64,000 nt of DNA from Collimonas sp. OK307 (GTDB lineage Bacteria > Pseudomonadota > Gammaproteobacteria > Burkholderiales > Burkholderiaceae_D), in assembly GCF_900113705.1 (NCBI RefSeq), contig NZ_FOQI01000002.1, positions 310,001-374,000 on the forward strand. The letters run 5' to 3'. A model generated the notes under the pieces. It saw only the letters and a program-made list of their open reading frames with translations, did not search any database and was not told where the DNA came from. Position numbers and translations under genes: made by a program. Numbering within the stretch: position 1 is the stretch's first letter; each line of letters opens with the position of its first letter. Shown here piece by piece: positions 1 through 7,982 of this stretch.

Positions 1-242
1 CCTTCGGCGATCAACTGTTCGTAGGCGTAGGTCACCGTATTGCGCGATATCGTCAGTTCGCGCGCCAGGTCGCGCGATGACGGTAATTGCCAGCCGGATG
101 GCAGCAATTGCGACAAGATAGCCTCACGGATGGCTTGGTAAATTTGCCGGTTAAGGGGAGTGCTGCCGGCCTTGGCGATAGCGCCATCCGTGCCGCGCTC
201 TATGCGCATCAGCAAAAAATCGGTGAGCGAGGCGATGCGCAA
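1..242 (-). CDS. MocR/GabR-type GntR-family regulator, N-terminal part
   Basis: The window edge cuts this gene, leaving about 80 N-terminal residues. They form a GntR winged helix: a lead-in of the type PLNRQIYQAIREAIL, then LPSSRDLARELTISRNTVTYAYEQL. That wording is typical of MocR/PdxR/GabR proteins, which fuse this domain to an aminotransferase-like PLP domain; the second domain lies outside the window. I chose TTG at 240-242, preceded by GGAG five bases upstream; an ATG at 207-209 is the alternative. The gene is divergent from gabT, the classic arrangement for a GabR-like activator of GABA catabolism. Binding of PLP-GABA as the signal is inferred from the family. Confidence 0.8.
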   Translation of the reverse strand, partial: MRIASLTDFLLMRIERGTDGAIAKAGSTPLNRQIYQAIREAILSQLLPSGWQLPSSRDLARELTISRNTVTYAYEQLIAE

Positions 243-281
243 AGTGGCTCCATTAGAAAACTGAAAGTGGCACTATATTAT
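241..281. promoter_or_regulatory. Direct repeats and promoter between the MocR regulator and gabT
   Basis: Two identical octamers AAAGTGGC lie at 241-248 and 264-271, 23 bp apart (about two helical turns). The first overlaps the regulator's start codon. The second sits between a plausible -35 (TTAGAA, 253-258) and -10 (TATTAT, 276-281) reading toward gabT. MocR proteins are known to bind direct repeats, so these are candidate operator half-sites for autoregulation and gabT control. Confidence 0.45.
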
Positions 282-358
282 AGATCCAGCTCGGCCTTAG
301 TATGCATCAAAGCTAATACAAAAACCGCATAACGCGTACAACGCATCTAGGAGCCATT

Positions 359-1687
359 ATGAAAAACGACGGATATCAGGCAGCCGCCGCTGCAGCTGTA
401 GCAAACTCAAACACCAACGCCTCGCTGCATCAACGCAAAAACGCCGCGACCCCGCGCGGCGTCGGCGTCATGTGCGATTTCTATGCCTCGCATGCGCTTA
501 ACGCAGAAATCTGGGATGTGGAAAACCGCCGCTTCATCGACTTCGCTGCCGGCATCGCCGTCCTGAACACCGGCCATCGCCATCCGAAGCTGGTGGCCGC
601 GATCCAGGAACAACTGGGCAAATTTACTCATACCGCTTATCAGATCGTGCCGTACGCCAGCTATGTCGAACTGGCCGAGCGCATCAACGCCGTCACGCCG
701 GGCGATCATGCCAAAAAGACCACTTTCTTTTCAACCGGCGCCGAGGCGGTAGAAAACGCCGTCAAGATCGCCCGTGCCGCTACCGGACGTAGCGCGGTGA
801 TCGCGTTTTCCGGCGCCTTCCATGGCCGTACCATGATGGGCATGGCATTAACCGGCAAAGTGGTGCCGTACAAAGTCGGTTTCGGGCCGTTCCCGGCCGA
901 GGTGTATCACGTACCGTTCCCGATCGAATTGCATGGCGTCAGCGTGGAAAGCTCGCTGGCGGCGCTGCAGTCGCTGTTCAAGGCGGACGTCGATCCCAAG
1001 CGTGTCGCCGCCATCATCCTGGAACCGGTACAAGGCGAGGGCGGTTTCTACGCCGCGCCACCGGCATTGATGCAGGCGCTGCGTAAATTGTGCGATGAGC
1101 ATGGAATTTTGCTGGTGGTGGACGAAGTGCAAACCGGCTTTGCCCGTACCGGCAAGATGTTCGCCGTGGAACATTCCGGTGTGATTCCGGATTTGATGAC
1201 GATGGCCAAGAGCCTGGCCGGCGGCATGCCTTTGTCGGCAGTGTGCGGCCGCGCCGAGATCATGGATGCGGCAGCGCCCGGCGGCCTGGGTGGCACGTAC
1301 GCCGGCAATCCGCTGGCAGTGGCTTCTGCGCTGGCAGTGCTGGACGTGATCGAGGAAGAGAAGCTGGTCGACCGCGCCAATCTGCTCGGCGCCAGGCTGA
1401 AACAGGCTTTGGAAGGCTTGCGCGCAGAGATTCCGCAGATTGCCGATATCCGTGGCCTGGGAGCGATGGTGGCGGTGGAATTCCTGCAACCAGGTACACG
1501 TCAGCCGGATGTCGAGTTTACCAAGAAGGTACAGGCAGAAGCGCTCAAAAATGGCTTGCTGTTGTTGAGCTGCGGGGTCTACAGTAATGCGATCCGCTTC
1601 TTGTTTCCGCTGACGATTGAGGATAACTTGATGGATGAGGCGCTGGGCATCCTGAGTGCCGCGATGCGCACCGTCGCAGCTGCTTGA
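359..1687 (+). CDS. gabT: 4-aminobutyrate--2-oxoglutarate transaminase
   Basis: Class III PLP-dependent aminotransferase of 442 residues, the normal family length. It transfers the amino group of GABA (or 5-aminovalerate) to 2-oxoglutarate, giving succinate semialdehyde and glutamate. Visible landmarks are the PLP-phosphate region FFSTGAEAVENAVKIAR, the cofactor aspartate in VVDEVQTG (D255) and the Schiff-base lysine in TMAKSLAGG (K284). AGGAG stands just before the ATG. It is the first gene of a six-gene same-strand run that ends with the succinate-semialdehyde dehydrogenase, which supports the GABA assignment over other class III aminotransferases. Confidence 0.92.
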   Translation: MKNDGYQAAAAAAVANSNTNASLHQRKNAATPRGVGVMCDFYASHALNAEIWDVENRRFIDFAAGIAVLNTGHRHPKLVAAIQEQLGKFTHTAYQIVPYASYVELAERINAVTPGDHAKKTTFFSTGAEAVENAVKIARAATGRSAVIAFSGAFHGRTMMGMALTGKVVPYKVGFGPFPAEVYHVPFPIELHGVSVESSLAALQSLFKADVDPKRVAAIILEPVQGEGGFYAAPPALMQALRKLCDEHGILLVVDEVQTGFARTGKMFAVEHSGVIPDLMTMAKSLAGGMPLSAVCGRAEIMDAAAPGGLGGTYAGNPLAVASALAVLDVIEEEKLVDRANLLGARLKQALEGLRAEIPQIADIRGLGAMVAVEFLQPGTRQPDVEFTKKVQAEALKNGLLLLSCGVYSNAIRFLFPLTIEDNLMDEALGILSAAMRTVAAA

Positions 1688-1706
1688 AACTTGTCGGGAG
1701 AATGAG

Positions 1707-2855
1707 TTGAAGCAAGAAAATATCGCCACCCACCTGCCCTTGGTCTCCAAGGAAGTTGCCGATAAACCAGGCGCACCGGATATCCTGGTGCAGTTTTCCG
1801 GCGTCAAGAAAACCTATGACGGCGAAAACCTGGTCGTCAAGAACCTGAACCTGGATATACAGCGTGGCGAGTTCCTGACTTTGCTGGGTCCTTCGGGCTC
1901 CGGCAAGACCACCTGCCTGATGATGCTGGCCGGATTCGAATTCCCTACCGGCGGTGAAATCCGGCTGGACGGCCAGTTGCTCAACAAAGTGCCACCGCAT
2001 AAACGCAACATCGGCATGGTGTTCCAGAACTATGCCTTGTTCCCGCACATGACCGTGGCGCAGAACGTAGCCTATCCGCTGCAGGTACGCAATATCAGCG
2101 GTAGCGAGCGCGTCGAAAAGGTAAAAAAAGCGCTGGACATGGTACAGATGGGAAAATTCGGCGATCGTTATCCGGCGCAGCTCTCCGGTGGCCAACAGCA
2201 ACGGATTGCGTTGGCGCGGGCGCTGGTATTCGATCCTAAGCTGGTGCTGATGGATGAGCCGCTGGGCGCGCTCGACAAGCAGCTACGCGAGCATATGCAG
2301 CTGGAGCTGAAAGCCTTGCACAGGCGTCTCGGCGTGACGTTTGTCTACGTCACCCATGACCAAAGCGAAGCGTTGACCATGTCAGACCGCGTCGCCGTAT
2401 TCGACCAAGGCATCATCCAGCAACTGGCGGTGGTCGACCGTCTCTACGAATATCCGGAAAACCAATTCGTCGCCGGTTTCATCGGCGACAACAATCGCTT
2501 CAATGGCGTGCTGGCCGCGACTGACGGCGGCAACGGCACAGTGCGTCTGCCGCATGGCGGTTTGCTGAGCGGCCTGAATGCCAACCAGGCCAGCGTCGGT
2601 CAGCAGGTAGTGGCTTGCATCCGGCCGGAACGCATTCATTTGTTGCCGCTCGCCGACGCCCCGGAAAGTGCTATGCGCGTCAGCGTCAGCAGCCTGATCT
2701 ATTTCGGCGATCACGTGCGGGTGCGTTGCGCGATCCCGCAACAAGACGACTGCTTCATCAAACTCACCCTGAATGACCCTGCGCTGGCCGGGTTATATGA
2801 AGGCACCCAGGTTGCATTGGACGTAGATCCCAAGCACCTGCGCATTTTCATTTAG
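1707..2855 (+). CDS. Polyamine/GABA-type ABC transporter ATP-binding protein (PotA-like)
   Basis: ATPase subunit of an importer, about 382 residues. It shows Walker A (GPSGSGKTT), Q-loop, signature LSGGQQQR, Walker B VLMDEPLGALD and the H-loop in VTHDQSEA. A C-terminal TOBE-like region around IRPERIHLL is typical of PotA/spermidine-putrescine ATPases. I place the start at TTG 1707 because GGGAG lies six bases upstream; an upstream ATG at 1656 would overlap gabT and lacks such a site. It should power the two permeases downstream. The substrate is inferred from context: GABA, putrescine or a related amine. Confidence 0.88.
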   Translation: MKQENIATHLPLVSKEVADKPGAPDILVQFSGVKKTYDGENLVVKNLNLDIQRGEFLTLLGPSGSGKTTCLMMLAGFEFPTGGEIRLDGQLLNKVPPHKRNIGMVFQNYALFPHMTVAQNVAYPLQVRNISGSERVEKVKKALDMVQMGKFGDRYPAQLSGGQQQRIALARALVFDPKLVLMDEPLGALDKQLREHMQLELKALHRRLGVTFVYVTHDQSEALTMSDRVAVFDQGIIQQLAVVDRLYEYPENQFVAGFIGDNNRFNGVLAATDGGNGTVRLPHGGLLSGLNANQASVGQQVVACIRPERIHLLPLADAPESAMRVSVSSLIYFGDHVRVRCAIPQQDDCFIKLTLNDPALAGLYEGTQVALDVDPKHLRIFI

Positions 2856-2905
2856 CGCTATCCGATAATTTTCTGCACTTGTTTTTCAATCCACGAGGAG
2901 ACGTG

Positions 2906-3946
2906 ATGAAGTCGATATTCAAACCAGTTTTTACCAGCATCGTATTGTCGTTGGCCGCAATCGGCATGGCGCAGGCGGCGGCCCTTACCGTGGTTAATTT
3001 CGGTGGCGCCAACGGTGCGGCACAGAAAGTTGCCTACATCGATCCCTATGCCAAGGCTAGCGGCGACAAGATCACGGTGGTCGAATTCAACGGCGAGCTG
3101 GCGAAGGTCAAAGCCATGGTCGAAGCCAAGAAGGTAAGCTGGGACGTCGTGGAAGTGGATGCCGGTGATATCGGCCGCGCTTGCGAAGAAGGCCTGCTCG
3201 AAAAAATCGACTTCAGCAAGATCGGCAACAAGGCCGATTTCAGCCCTGCCGCCATCCACGAATGCGGTGTCGGCGCTTTTGTCTGGTCGACCGTACTGGC
3301 CTACGATGCCGACAAGCTGAAAGTCGCGCCTAAAACCTGGGCCGATTTCTGGGACGTCAAGAAATATCCAGGCAAACGCGCCATGAAGAAGGGTGCTGAA
3401 TATACGCTGGAATTCGCGCTGATGGCGGACGGTGTGGCGCCGAAAGACGTCTACAAAGTGCTCGGTACAAAAGCCGGTGTCGATCGCGCCTTCAAGAAAC
3501 TGGACGAACTTAAACCGAATATTCAATGGTGGGAAGCCGGTGCGCAGCCGCCGCAATTCCTGGTGGCAGGCGATGTCGTGATGTCGACCGCATTTAACGG
3601 CCGCATCGATGCAGCGCAACGGGAAGGCAAGAATCTCAAAGTGAGCTGGATCGGCAGCATCTACACGCTGGATTTCTGGGTGATTCCAAAGGGCACGCCG
3701 AACAAGGCCGACGCTGAGAAATTCATCGCCTTCGCCAGCAAGCCGGATTCGCAAAAAGCCTACGCCAGCAATATTGCTTACGGCCCGGTGAACAACAATG
3801 CACTCAAGCTGCTGGACCCGAAAGTGCTGGCTAATTTGCCGACCTCGCCGACTAACGCCAAGGATGCCTTGCAACTGAGTTTGTCGTTCTGGACCGATCA
3901 CGGTGAAGAACTGGAACAACGCTTCACTGCCTGGGCAGCCAAGTAA
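2906..3946 (+). CDS. Periplasmic substrate-binding protein of the Pot-type ABC importer
   Basis: PotD-like extracellular solute-binding protein. It starts at ATG 2906 behind GAGGAGA, with a Sec signal peptide (MKSIFKPV..., hydrophobic core, cleavage near AQA-A). The mature protein has the family pattern TVVNFGGANGAAQKVAYIDPY near its N-terminus and FAGDVVMS-like ligand-pocket segments (LVAGDVVMSTAFNGR). About 346 residues is the usual size. It delivers ligand to the permease pair encoded next. A strong intergenic hairpin follows, separating it from the permease genes. The exact ligand cannot be read from sequence. Confidence 0.88.
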   Translation: MKSIFKPVFTSIVLSLAAIGMAQAAALTVVNFGGANGAAQKVAYIDPYAKASGDKITVVEFNGELAKVKAMVEAKKVSWDVVEVDAGDIGRACEEGLLEKIDFSKIGNKADFSPAAIHECGVGAFVWSTVLAYDADKLKVAPKTWADFWDVKKYPGKRAMKKGAEYTLEFALMADGVAPKDVYKVLGTKAGVDRAFKKLDELKPNIQWWEAGAQPPQFLVAGDVVMSTAFNGRIDAAQREGKNLKVSWIGSIYTLDFWVIPKGTPNKADAEKFIAFASKPDSQKAYASNIAYGPVNNNALKLLDPKVLANLPTSPTNAKDALQLSLSFWTDHGEELEQRFTAWAAK

Positions 3947-3959
3947 AAGATAGGGTTAG

Positions 3960-4004
3960 CCGCAAGCGGCACTGCATGTAAGTACAGCACAGCACCGCTT
4001 GCGG
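3960..4004 (+). promoter_or_regulatory. Intra-operon hairpin after the binding-protein gene
   Basis: CCGCAAGCGG (3960-3969) and CCGCTTGCGG (3995-4004) are perfect reverse complements around a 25-base loop, with no T-run. Such structures between binding-protein and permease genes often protect the upstream mRNA, giving more binding protein than permease. Confidence 0.5.
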
Positions 4005-4044
4005 TAGTTCTTTGCAATTCACTATTCAGCATACCCGGAACACC

Positions 4045-5337
4045 ATGACTTCTATTGCATCTGCCGGCGTCAGCTCTGTCATGACGGCGCCGCCTGCATC
4101 ACCGCAGAATTCCCACCTCAAGCGCGAACTGCGCCAGGCACAATTTCGCAAGCGCGCCGCCGCGCTGGCATTGATCGCACCGTTGGCGATTTTCCTGTTG
4201 CTGACCTTCCTGGTGCCGATCGCCATGTTGCTCAAGCGCGCCGTGGAAAATCCGGAAATCGCCACCACGCTGCCGCATACCGTGGCGGCATTAACCAACT
4301 GGGATCGCAAGAGCGCGCCGCCGGATGCCGCCTATGCCGGACTGGCAAGCGATCTGCTGCAAGCTAAAGAAGACAGCTCGGCCGGTTCGCTGGCGCGCCG
4401 TCTCAATTCGGAAATCTCCGGCGCCCGTTCGATCATCATGAAAACCGCACGTGCTTTGCCGCTGCTGGATGCAGACGGCAAGCCGCTGCCGGCCACGCAG
4501 ATCAAACAGGCGTTGATCGATATCGATGAACAATGGGGTCAGCTGCCGTACTGGCAAGTGATTGCCAAGAACGGTGCGCCGTATTCGCCGTATTACCTGC
4601 TGGCGGCGCTGGATCTGAAGCAAGACGCTTTCGGCCATATCGAAAAGGCCGATCCCAGCGCCTCGGTATATCAAAAGATTTTCGGCCGTACTTTCTGGAT
4701 GGGCCTGGTAGCTACGCTGGCATGCCTGGTGCTTGGCTATCCGCTGGCATACTGGTTGTCGACCATGTCGGAACGGCGTGCCAACCTGTTCATGATCCTG
4801 GTGCTGATTCCATTCTGGACTTCGATCCTGGTGCGGGTCGCGGCCTGGATTGTGTTGCTGCAATCGGAAGGGCTGGTCAATAAAGCCTTGATGGTCACCG
4901 GCCTGACGCAGGCGCCGCTGGAGTTGCTGTTCAATCGCATCGGTGTGTATATCGCGATGACGCACATCCTGCTGCCGTTCATGATCCTGCCTTTATATAG
5001 CGTGATGAAGTCGATCCCGCCGACCTACCTGCGCGCGGCGGTATCGCTTGGCAGTCATCCGTTCGCCGCGTTCTGGCGCGTATATGTGCCGCAGACGTAT
5101 CCCGGCATTGGCGCCGGCGCTTTGCTGGTGTTTATCCTGTCGGTCGGTTACTACATCACGCCAGCGTTGCTGGGTGGACCGAACGAACAGATGGTCAGTT
5201 ATTACATCGCTTATTTCACCAATGTCACCATCAACTGGGGCATGGCTTGTGCACTCGGCGCCTTGTTGTTCGCGGCGACACTGGTGCTGTATGGCGTGTA
5301 TCGCCGCTTCACCAAAAACGATGTGGCGATGGGGTAA
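4045..5337 (+). CDS. ABC transporter permease, PotB-like
   Basis: First inner-membrane permease of the importer, about 430 residues, longer than E. coli PotB. After one N-terminal membrane helix (ALALIAPLAIFLLLTFLVPIAML) there is a roughly 130-residue, probably periplasmic, insertion before the core helices. This layout is found in Pot-type permeases of Pseudomonas and Burkholderiales. The cytoplasmic EAA-type loop that docks on the ATPase appears as YLRAAVSLGSHPFAAFWRVY. The start is set at ATG 4045; a TTG at 4012 would add eleven unconvincing residues. Neither start has a strong Shine-Dalgarno site. The stop is five bases from the next gene. Confidence 0.87.
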   Translation: MTSIASAGVSSVMTAPPASPQNSHLKRELRQAQFRKRAAALALIAPLAIFLLLTFLVPIAMLLKRAVENPEIATTLPHTVAALTNWDRKSAPPDAAYAGLASDLLQAKEDSSAGSLARRLNSEISGARSIIMKTARALPLLDADGKPLPATQIKQALIDIDEQWGQLPYWQVIAKNGAPYSPYYLLAALDLKQDAFGHIEKADPSASVYQKIFGRTFWMGLVATLACLVLGYPLAYWLSTMSERRANLFMILVLIPFWTSILVRVAAWIVLLQSEGLVNKALMVTGLTQAPLELLFNRIGVYIAMTHILLPFMILPLYSVMKSIPPTYLRAAVSLGSHPFAAFWRVYVPQTYPGIGAGALLVFILSVGYYITPALLGGPNEQMVSYYIAYFTNVTINWGMACALGALLFAATLVLYGVYRRFTKNDVAMG

Positions 5338-5341
5338 GAAA

Positions 5342-6181
5342 ATGAAAACGAAACTATTTCCACAATTTCCTCCCTACGTCTCATTGACCGAACGCGCCTG
5401 GTTTTTCTTCTCGCGCGGCTTCAATCTGCTGGTGCTGTTATTCCTGTTGCTGCCGATCCTGGTCATCATTCCGCTGTCGTTTAGCGACAGCACTTTCCTG
5501 GTGTATCCGATCCACGGCTTTTCCTTGCGCTGGTATCAAAACCTGGTGCGATCGGAAGAATGGGTTAGCGCTGCCAGGAACAGCTTCATCGTGGCGCCGT
5601 TAGCCACCGTGCTGGCGACCATACTTGGCACCTTGGCGGCGGTCGGCCTGAACAAGGCGGACTTCCGCGGCAAGGGTTTGCTGATGGCGGTGCTGATTTC
5701 GCCGATGGTGGTGCCGGTGGTGGTGGTGGGTGTCGGTGTCTATCTGTTTTTCGCGCAGATCGGTTTGTCCGACAGTTATACCGGCCTGATACTGGCGCAT
5801 GCGGCGCTGGGCGCACCGTTCGTGGTAACCACCGTGCTGGCGACGCTGCAGGGATTCAACCAGAACCTGGTGCGTGCCAGCCTCAGCCTGGGCGCCAATC
5901 CGCTCTCTACTTTTTTCCGGATTACCTTGCCGGTGATTGCGCCGGGTTTGATCTCAGGCGCGTTATTCGCCTTCGCCACCTCGTTCGACGACGTAGTGGT
6001 AACCTTGTTCGTAGCCGGTCCTGGACAAGCGACTTTACCGCGCCAGATGTTTACCGGAATCAAGGAAAACATCAGCCCGACGATTGCTGCGCTGGCCACC
6101 ATCCTGATCGTGTTTTCCACCTGCTTGCTGCTGGTGCTGGAATGGATACGCGGACGCAACAAGGCGCTCGCCAAATTCTAG
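5342..6181 (+). CDS. ABC transporter permease, PotC-like
   Basis: Second permease, 279 residues with six predicted membrane helices. The EAA-type coupling loop reads LVRASLSLGANPLSTFFRITLP. The ATG at 5342 lies four bases after the stop of the first permease, so the two are probably translationally coupled. An open frame continues upstream to 5048 but only as an overlap of the preceding gene. Together with the ATPase, binding protein and PotB-like subunit this completes a four-component importer embedded between gabT and gabD. Confidence 0.88.
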   Translation: MKTKLFPQFPPYVSLTERAWFFFSRGFNLLVLLFLLLPILVIIPLSFSDSTFLVYPIHGFSLRWYQNLVRSEEWVSAARNSFIVAPLATVLATILGTLAAVGLNKADFRGKGLLMAVLISPMVVPVVVVGVGVYLFFAQIGLSDSYTGLILAHAALGAPFVVTTVLATLQGFNQNLVRASLSLGANPLSTFFRITLPVIAPGLISGALFAFATSFDDVVVTLFVAGPGQATLPRQMFTGIKENISPTIAALATILIVFSTCLLLVLEWIRGRNKALAKF

Positions 6182-6286
6182 TGTAGTGCCGCGCAAGCCA
6201 CTGCTTTCGGCACGCGTATCTCAGCTCGACCTCAGCTTGGTTGCAGCGTGATATGCGTGTCTTCAACGTTCACAGGAGTTATCCAC

Positions 6287-7741
6287 ATGATGCAATTAAA
6301 AGATCCCTCATTGTTTCGTCAGCAAGCCTACATCAATGGCGAATGGTGCAATGCCGATAAAGGTGGCAGCCATGCCGTGACCAATCCTGCCACCGGCGAA
6401 ACCATAGGCAGCGTGCCGCTGATGGGCGCCGCCGAGACCAAACGTGCGATTTCCGCGGCCAACGACGCCTGGCGTCAATGGCGGAAAAAAACTGCCAAGG
6501 AACGCAGCATCATCCTGCGCAAATGGAACGACCTGATGCTGGCTAATCTCGACGATCTGGCGCTGATCATGACCGTGGAGCAAGGCAAGCCGCTGGCCGA
6601 AGCCAAGGGTGAAATCGCTTACGCTGCTTCATTCATCGAATGGTTTGCAGAAGAGGGCAAGCGCGCCGGCGGCGATACCATTCCATCGCCGTCGCCGAGT
6701 TCACGCATCGTGGTGGTGAAAGAGCCGATCGGAGTTTGTGCCGCGATCACGCCGTGGAATTTCCCGGCGGCGATGATCACGCGCAAGGCCGGCCCGGCGT
6801 TGGCCGCCGGCTGCACCATGGTGCTTAAACCGGCTGAGTCGACACCATTCTCGGCACTCGCCCTGGCGGTGCTGGCCGAGCGCGCCGGCATACCCGCCGG
6901 CGTGTTCAGCGTGGTGACCGGCTCCGCCCGCGAAATCGGTGCGGAAATGACCAGCAACCCTATCGTGCGCAAGCTGACCTTTACCGGCTCCACCGGAGTC
7001 GGCAAGCTGTTGATGGAACAATGCGCAGCCACCATCAAGAAACTGTCGCTGGAACTGGGCGGCAACGCGCCGTTCATCGTGTTCGACGATGCCGATCTGG
7101 ATGCCGCCGTGGAAGGTGCGATGGCTTCCAAATATCGCAACGCCGGGCAAACCTGCGTATGCGCCAACCGTCTGTATGTGCAAGATGGCATCTACGACGC
7201 TTTCGCCGAAAAACTGGTGGCTGCGGTGGCCAGGCTGAAGGTCGGCAACGGTCAGCAAGAGGGCGTCACCCAAGGCCCGCTGATCGACCAGAAGGCGGTC
7301 GCCAAGGTTGAAGAACATATCGCCGATGCCGTGGCAAAAGGCGCGCGCATCCTGGCCGGCGGCAAACGCCATGCGCTGGGCCAGAGTTTCTTCGAGCCGA
7401 CCGTGCTGGCCGACGTGACTTCCGACATGATCGTTGCGCGCGAAGAGACCTTTGGTCCGATGGCGCCCTTGTTCCGCTTCAAGACTGACGAAGAAGTGCT
7501 GGCGCTGGCCAACGATACCGAATTCGGTCTCGCCAGCTATTTCTACTCACGCGATATCGGCCGTATCTGGCGCGTGGCCGAAGGCCTGGAAAGCGGCATG
7601 GTCGGCATCAACACCGGTTTGATTTCGAATGAAGTCGCGCCGTTCGGGGGCGTCAAGCAATCCGGACTGGGGCGCGAAGGTTCGAAGTACGGTATTGAGG
7701 ATTATCAAGTCATTAAATATCTGTGCATGGGTGGAATTTGA
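6287..7741 (+). CDS. gabD: Succinate-semialdehyde dehydrogenase, NAD(P)+-dependent
   Basis: Aldehyde dehydrogenase of 484 residues that oxidises succinate semialdehyde to succinate, completing the GABA shunt begun by the transaminase. Visible motifs: TPWNFPAAMITRK (cofactor site), FTGSTGVGK, catalytic glutamate in LELGGNAP, catalytic cysteine in NAGQTCVCANR and EETFGPMAP near the C-terminus. The NAGQTCVCANR wording is typical of GabD rather than other family members. The start is ATG 6287 with AGGAG eight bases upstream; a second ATG follows immediately. Last gene of the operon, followed by a strong terminator. Confidence 0.93.
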   Translation: MMQLKDPSLFRQQAYINGEWCNADKGGSHAVTNPATGETIGSVPLMGAAETKRAISAANDAWRQWRKKTAKERSIILRKWNDLMLANLDDLALIMTVEQGKPLAEAKGEIAYAASFIEWFAEEGKRAGGDTIPSPSPSSRIVVVKEPIGVCAAITPWNFPAAMITRKAGPALAAGCTMVLKPAESTPFSALALAVLAERAGIPAGVFSVVTGSAREIGAEMTSNPIVRKLTFTGSTGVGKLLMEQCAATIKKLSLELGGNAPFIVFDDADLDAAVEGAMASKYRNAGQTCVCANRLYVQDGIYDAFAEKLVAAVARLKVGNGQQEGVTQGPLIDQKAVAKVEEHIADAVAKGARILAGGKRHALGQSFFEPTVLADVTSDMIVAREETFGPMAPLFRFKTDEEVLALANDTEFGLASYFYSRDIGRIWRVAEGLESGMVGINTGLISNEVAPFGGVKQSGLGREGSKYGIEDYQVIKYLCMGGI

Positions 7742-7807
7742 GATCGACCGATCGCCGATCTTGCTGTAATTTCTACGGCAGCAACGATTCCTGAATTCTT
7801 CATCTGC

Positions 7808-7840
7808 CTCGCCTGTCTTAAAAAGCAGGCGAGTTTTTTT
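7808..7840 (+). terminator. Rho-independent terminator of the gab operon
   Basis: Perfect 8-bp stem CTCGCCTG / CAGGCGAG with a 10-base loop, followed by seven T. It lies 67 bases after the gabD stop. Confidence 0.9.
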
Positions 7841-7982
7841 GCCCTGCACATTTTTTGCCAAAGTAACATATCGTTACTGAAATTACAGCGCCTGAATGCA
7901 TGCAGGTACTGCTTGCCGGTTTAATAGATTTTGTTATTTCATCATCGCATGACGTCCCTTTCCTGGAAACGGCGGAAACAGA

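Noticed and set aside
848-1807. 319-codon frame antisense to gabT
   Set aside because: Shadow of gabT with no ribosome-binding site and unfamiliar composition.
2858-3919. 353-codon frame antisense to the binding-protein gene
   Set aside because: Complete overlap with a clear Pot-type binding protein; no independent support.
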